Origin: Nansenia antarctica | Lineage: Eukaryota; Chordata; Actinopteri; Argentiniformes; Microstomatidae | NCBI GenBank assembly: GCA_963989245.1 | Contig: OZ022344.1 | Span: forward strand, 60,937,742-61,001,741 | DNA: 64,000 nt | Reading direction: 5' to 3' | Shown here: positions 58,840 through 64,000 of the stretch, piece by piece | Numbering within the stretch: the stretch's first letter is position 1 | Layout of the letters: each line of letters opens with the position of its first letter | The notes under the pieces: model-generated | Told to the model about the DNA's origin: nothing | What the model saw: the letters and a program-made list of their open reading frames with translations, nothing else | Databases searched by the model: none | Position numbers and translations under genes: made by a program

Positions 58840-59085
58840 CCTGGCTGGAGATGTTTTGACTGATTTATACTGTGCCTGTTTGATCCCTGATGTTGATGAC
58901 TTGTGATGAATATTTTGGATATTGTATGATTCTGTTATTGATTCTCTATTTTCATTGTATTGGTATATGTTGTTTTTATGTCTGTAACCCTGTTAATTGT
59001 GCTGCAGCCTGTCTTGGCCAAGATGCTCTTGGAAAATAGATTGAGTGAATGAATTTTCCTGGTTGAATAAAAATATAATAATAAT
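58840..59085 (+). mobile_element. LINE 3' untranslated end
   Basis: GCTGCAGCCTGTCTTGGCCA and TTTTCCTGGTTGAATAAAAA, preceded by about 150 bases of T-rich 3' UTR-like sequence. Same family type as the tail at 58335. No reverse transcriptase piece was found upstream. Confidence 0.72.
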
Positions 59086-60612
59086 TAACATAAAATATGT
59101 AGAGGCTCCAGAGAATGCAATTATAGTTATGAATGTGAATGAATTATAGTTATTATGCAGGTAAATACAAAAATACAACATAAAAAAAAAAGTAATGGCA
59201 AGAGATTTGATGAATAAAGATGACTTATGACGCCATGTGTTCAGCTCTGCAGCCTATTCTTTAAGTGAGCATCAATTAAGATGGTGCTTTCTTGAAGCGA
59301 AAGGGTAGCCGTAGAGCAACCAAATAAAGAAATAATGTTTCCACAGTTTCTCATTGGATTTCATAATATGATTGACTGATAGGAGGTTTGAGAGGGCTAC
59401 TCTTTTCTCCCATCAACACATCAATCCTTAATTAACTGCCTCTGTGTCGTCACATAGATGATGCTTGACATAAACAGAGAGGCTGTTATATGCTTCCACC
59501 GTTGTGTAGCTCATTAGTCCAGTATCTATACTGAAGTGGTGCATGGCTGTTGACAGACAAAGAGCATTCTACAGGAGAGGCACATAAACAGTCACCTTGG
59601 TTAATGACCCGCTATTCAGTTGCGCTAATTACCCAAGAACAAGACCACAGCACGCATGAACAACACAAAAGGGCATGAACGCTTCTTAATTGAATACTAC
59701 AGATATGACCACACTGTTTAATTAGCTCAAGAAATATCTACAGCATTGAAATGACCAACTCAAGGTGTTTCTGTTGCGTGCATTTCAATGTCACCATACC
59801 GAAAAGGCAATAGATAAATGTATATTATATTTATAGAATCATATCTTTTTTAAATACATCAGTAACAAAAGTTCAGATGGTAAACTTACTCCTCAAGTTG
59901 TGTTGGCAAGAGGTCAGAGGTCGCAAGTTTGAGACTCAGAGCAACTGGGAATTGTCTGTTTCAAGTTCTGCTCCATTTTCTAAGAAAAATACAAGCATAA
60001 GCTTTCATGTAAAAACAATATATATTTGTGTGGCCTCAGCTGAATAAAAACTTAAATTCAGAGTAGAGTAGAGAAAGCCGACTGTTTTTTTTAAACTTTG
60101 CGAACATGCAAAGTATGTGAGTCAGAAATAATCAGAAACATAATCAGAAACTTTGAGAGGATGACTTTCTTAATGACATCAAGTCCCAGCCGGGTTCTTG
60201 ACTCTGGAGATTTCCTATGGAGTGGCCTCAGGCAGACAGCTAAAGATGGGGGAGAAAGTGTGGAAATGTTTTAGTTTATCGAGAGTGGAATATCCCTTAA
60301 AAGATGATTGAGTTGAAGTGGTATATTGTGCTGTTCCCAGTGGACGAGATGAAAAATATACAATGTCATGGTAAATAATTAAATATAGACTTACTCCAAA
60401 ATAAATCTGTTTAGTTGTCATGTTTGATCTTTGGTAGGTAATTGATCAATCTGTTTTAAATGACGTAACACATTCCTTTGTACAATATTACAAGAGGATA
60501 CAATTTCCTTTAAAAACTAAAAACAAAAGCAAAATAACATGTAAAAAGAATCTGGCATCTGTGACTATGTCCCCACTACAGCAACCTACAAGATGACCAC
60601 AACAGGGTTGTG
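59086..60612. other. unique AT-rich sequence, no gene seen
   Basis: No coding, RNA or repeat signature recognised. Confidence 0.5.
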
Positions 60613-60615
60613 AGC

Positions 60616-60797
60616 ATAATATGTTATTATTTATATGTTATTATGTATATGTTATTATATATATGTTATTATATTATGTTATTATTGATATATTATTATA
60701 TTATGTTATTATTTATATGTTATTATATTATGTTATTATTGATATATTATTATATTATGTTATTATTGATATATTATTATATTATTATATTAGTTAT
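60616..60797 (+). repeat. AT-rich minisatellite (about 27-bp unit)
   Basis: TATGTTATTATTGATATATT-type units repeat five to six times. The Tyr/Ile frame over it is compositional. Confidence 0.93.
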
Positions 60798-61007
60798 AAT
60801 TATATTATTTCACACAAATTATATTATGTATACACCTGAATGACACACCCCAAAGCAGACAGAGTTAGCATCGCGAGATAGCAATGTACACAGAGGCTTT
60901 ATTGAGAGGAGAAAAATACTTATTTATTCCATGTGAAGGAAATGAGAGGTTTAGAGTTGTGATTATTTGGAGGTACGGCTTTGTTATTATAAACAATCTA
61001 TCAGGGG

Positions 61008-61523
<516 letters not shown>

Positions 61524-62082
61524 TAAATATGACACAGTTCAAGCTTGGAACATTAACAGTTTTGTCTTTCGAGGGAGCTGAATATGCCCTTCATTCATTT
61601 CCAAAGCTCTCTGGCTGGAATGGGAGTTTGGGTAGAGCTTGAGGTTGTTTTTTTAAAACAATATATCAGAGATACAGCTCAGATGACACACTCTGAGAGG
61701 CGTGGAGTGTTATGGGTTGAGAATATACAGACAGGTCTAGTATGCTTCGATTCATGTTCTAGTTCAAGTTCAAGTTCTACAGGAGTTTTCCAACTTCTAA
61801 AGGAAGTTGAAATTCACTACCACCTTCACTACATCAAACTATACACCATCCTCTACTGTAAAAAAGTCAATGAGACACATGTTCACTGTGGAATGTCTTC
61901 CACTCAAGGTCAGTGGGGGTAAAGGAGAACATTGTGGGCATGTCTATGAAGAACAGAACAAGCTACAACCATGCCTTTCCACTCAGACTGTCTCCTCATA
62001 AGGCTGATGAAACTCTGGTCTTAGAAGGGTGGTCAGAAAAGACCTACAAAGACATAGCTGCCAGTACAGTCAGATACCACAG
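61524..62082. other. unique sequence, no gene seen
   Basis: Small TCAAGTTC tandem at 61756-61777. No recognised domain in either strand. Confidence 0.5.
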
Positions 62083-62543
62083 CACTGTCCCCAAACAGCC
62101 TAGTGTCCCCAAACAGACTACTGTCCCCAAACAGCCTAGTGTCCCCAAACAGATTACTGTCCCCAAACAGCCTAGTGTCCCCAAACAGATTACTGTCCCC
62201 AAACAGCCTAGTGTCCCCAAACAGATTACTGTCCCCAAACAGCCTAGTGTCCCCAAACAGACTACTGTCCCCAAACAGCCTAGTGTCCCCAAACAGATTA
62301 CTGTCCCCAAACAGCCTAGTGTCCCCAAACAGATTACTGTCCCCAAACAGCCTAGTGTCCCCAAACAGATTACTGTCCCCAAACAGCCTAGTGTCCCCAA
62401 ACAGACTACTGTCCCCAAACAGCCTAGTGTCCCCAAACAGACTACAGTCCCCAAACAGCCTAGTGTCCCCAAACAGCGTAGTGTCCCCAAACAGACTACT
62501 GTCCCCAAACAGACTACTGTCCCCAAACAGCATAGTGTCCACT
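62083..62543 (+). repeat. 18-bp minisatellite (GTCCCCAAACAGNNTANT)n, about 25 copies
   Basis: Two unit types, GTCCCCAAACAGCCTAGT and GTCCCCAAACAGAYTACT, mostly alternate to give a 36-base period. Because 18 is a multiple of three and no unit contains a stop in several frames, long frames arise on both strands. The plus-strand 285-codon frame at 61913-62770 reads VPKQPS/VPKQTT repeats between unremarkable flanks. I see no splice or promoter evidence. Confidence 0.96.
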
Positions 62544-63455
62544 GTGGGGGCCATGTCTGCTTCAATGGCATGTATAAGAGGTGGAAAAGGGACCAAGAAA
62601 GAACATTGGAAATTACCGGTGTAATGGATTTTTCACATGTATGGCATTTCATAATGCTCTATACTGCATCTTGTAAAGGATTTTTAACATGTATGTATTG
62701 TATGTATGCATGGTTTTTCCATGGAGTAATTCCTGTGGGATTGTTGAGAGTCTGGCTGTCCTGTTTGTGAACACAGAGCCCTGATTGAGGGCCTTGTGTT
62801 CATCGACAGTGATGGAGTGCAGACTCGTTATCAATGTTGTGACTATGTTGACAATAACCAAATGTAAAATGTGAAAGTTTGGTGGCAGTCTTTGAAAGCT
62901 TCCCATAGTGAAGTCGATTTGACTGTCCAAACTCGAGTTGTGAAAGATCATTTTCTTGAATAAATATTATACCCAGATTGAAAGCAAGTTCCTATCTTGA
63001 GTCTCATTATTAATCCACAACACCGGCCACAAAAGTGTCCCTCTTTATCAAAAGACTCGCCAATCAATCCATATCTGTCGCTGCCATTGTTCTAATGCAA
63101 TTACCATCACACTACTTTGACTTTCCTTTCACCCCAATCAATGGCTATTCAGGTGGTCATCAGAAACCGAGGGATTGAAACTCAAATCCTATCATTAGGA
63201 AGCTGAACACCAAAGGTCCTATAGCTACAATCAAGACATTCTTCTGTACACTCACGACATGCTGTAATTCCGTAGCTCTTTGTTTCAAACAAGAGGCCTC
63301 TCCACGGAGTATCGAGAGACAAGCAAGGGGAGCATCAGGGCCGTGGTCTCAGGGCACCATTGTCACATCATATGAAATGAGTTTCGGAGAGCCTTTCACA
63401 AGACCAAATGGAGCCCTGTAATGAGACGGGTAGAGAGTGACAGGGCCTCAGTATA
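62544..63455. other. unique sequence, no gene seen
   Basis: An AATAAA within TGAATAAATATTATACC at about 62957 could be a polyadenylation signal or a repeat end. Not enough to call a transcript. Confidence 0.4.
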
Positions 63456-63505
63456 TGTGTGTGTGTGTGTGTGTGGGGGGGGGGGGGGTGCATGTGTGTG
63501 GGTGT

Positions 63506-63561
<56 letters not shown>

Positions 63562-63586
63562 ATGTGTGTGGGTGTGTGTATGTGTA

Positions 63587-63618
<32 letters not shown>
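63456..63618. repeat. (GT)n microsatellite with G13 and GCATG breaks
   Basis: GT, then a G run at about 63475-63487, then long GT with a duplicated GCATGTGTGTGGGTGTG word. Confidence 0.96.
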
Positions 63619-63728
63619 GCAGGCCCTTTTCATTAAACACATACAGATATGAAGGACTGTCATGCCATGGAGGAGGAAATTAAAGTGGATAAAAGTCTGA
63701 AAAGGTTGAAAGTCAAGTATTATCAATG

Positions 63729-63730
<2 letters not shown>

Positions 63731-63783
<53 letters not shown>
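63731..63783. repeat. (GT)n microsatellite
   Basis: About 26 perfect units. A GAGAGAGAGGGGGGGAG stretch follows. Confidence 0.97.
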
Positions 63784-63784
<1 letters not shown>

Positions 63785-64000
63785 TGGGTGAGAGAGAGGG
63801 GGGGAGCTTTTGATAAACAGACTGTGTTCAAAACCTTTTGACTTGACAAATGGATGCTTTGATTCTGAACTCAACATTTACAGGTCAACAGCAGGATAAT
63901 GGCCTGTTAATATAACACAATAATCACACCACACTGACCATGCAGCCTAATATTCCGTTAATAGTCCAAATAAACAAATAATCTCAGTAAAACACCCTCA

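Noticed and set aside
62950..62970. AATAAA as a transcript polyadenylation site
   Set aside because: One hexamer in AT-rich DNA without an upstream exon is not evidence.

Overview
This window looks like non-coding DNA from a ray-finned (teleost) fish. I find no supportable protein-coding exon and no functional RNA gene. The fish assignment rests on the repeats: tRNA-headed SINEs with teleost-type bodies and tails, L2/Rex1-like LINE 3' ends, a Tc1/mariner MITE with a TA target site, hAT debris, and a very high density of long (AC)n and (AG)n tracts. Such density is known from cod-like fishes (gadiforms), but naming the order is inference. Almost every longer open frame is either low-complexity translation of a microsatellite (Cys-Val, His-Thr, Ser-Leu, Arg-Glu runs) or an unremarkable frame without family resemblance.

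Layout. 1-5.0 kb: (GT)n, a 19/28-bp minisatellite interrupted by a block with an 11-bp array, then a 1.4-kb CA-rich satellite with higher-order periodicity. 5.2-6.1 kb: a minus-strand, internally deleted, frameshifted hAT transposase pseudogene. 6.4-14.9 kb: microsatellites, a tRNA-derived SINE at 7.8 kb, a long polypyrimidine tract at 9.4-9.8 kb, a 235-bp Tc1/mariner MITE at 12.2 kb, and a LINE 3' tail at 14.9 kb. 16.1-20.2 kb is the most structured part: two pairs of inverted repeats interleaved as A-B-A'-B', with A' and B' separated by a broken LINE reverse transcriptase fragment, followed by a second copy of the 7.8-kb SINE.

20.6-37.6 kb: mostly unique sequence with scattered microsatellites, a minus-strand SINE inside a tandem repeat at 27.2 kb, another SINE tail at 28.4 kb and a 37-bp array at 34.9 kb. 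37.6-46.5 kb: a 530-bp (ACT)n array running into (GA)n and poly-G, a head-to-head interstitial telomeric repeat at 39.2 kb, a 20-bp array, a 27-base G run, a (GGCA/GACA)n array and a 640-bp CT array with higher-order structure. 46.5-64 kb: unique stretches, very long (CA)n at 49.2 kb, LINE tails at 49.6, 50.0, 51.6, 58.3 and 59.0 kb, a 16-bp minisatellite at 50.2 kb, a minus-strand SINE at 52.8 kb, a G-rich block at 54.4 kb, a roughly 163-unit perfect (AGT)n at 61.0 kb and an 18-bp coding-frame-neutral minisatellite at 62.1 kb.

There are no genes here that work together. The window reads as intergenic or intronic DNA. Several GC-balanced, homeobox-site-like unique stretches (for example near 22.5, 29.1, 36.0, 37.0, 42.4 and 56.1 kb) have the look of conserved regulatory elements, but this can only be decided by alignment to other fish. 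All identity statements are by-eye comparisons of the given sequence.
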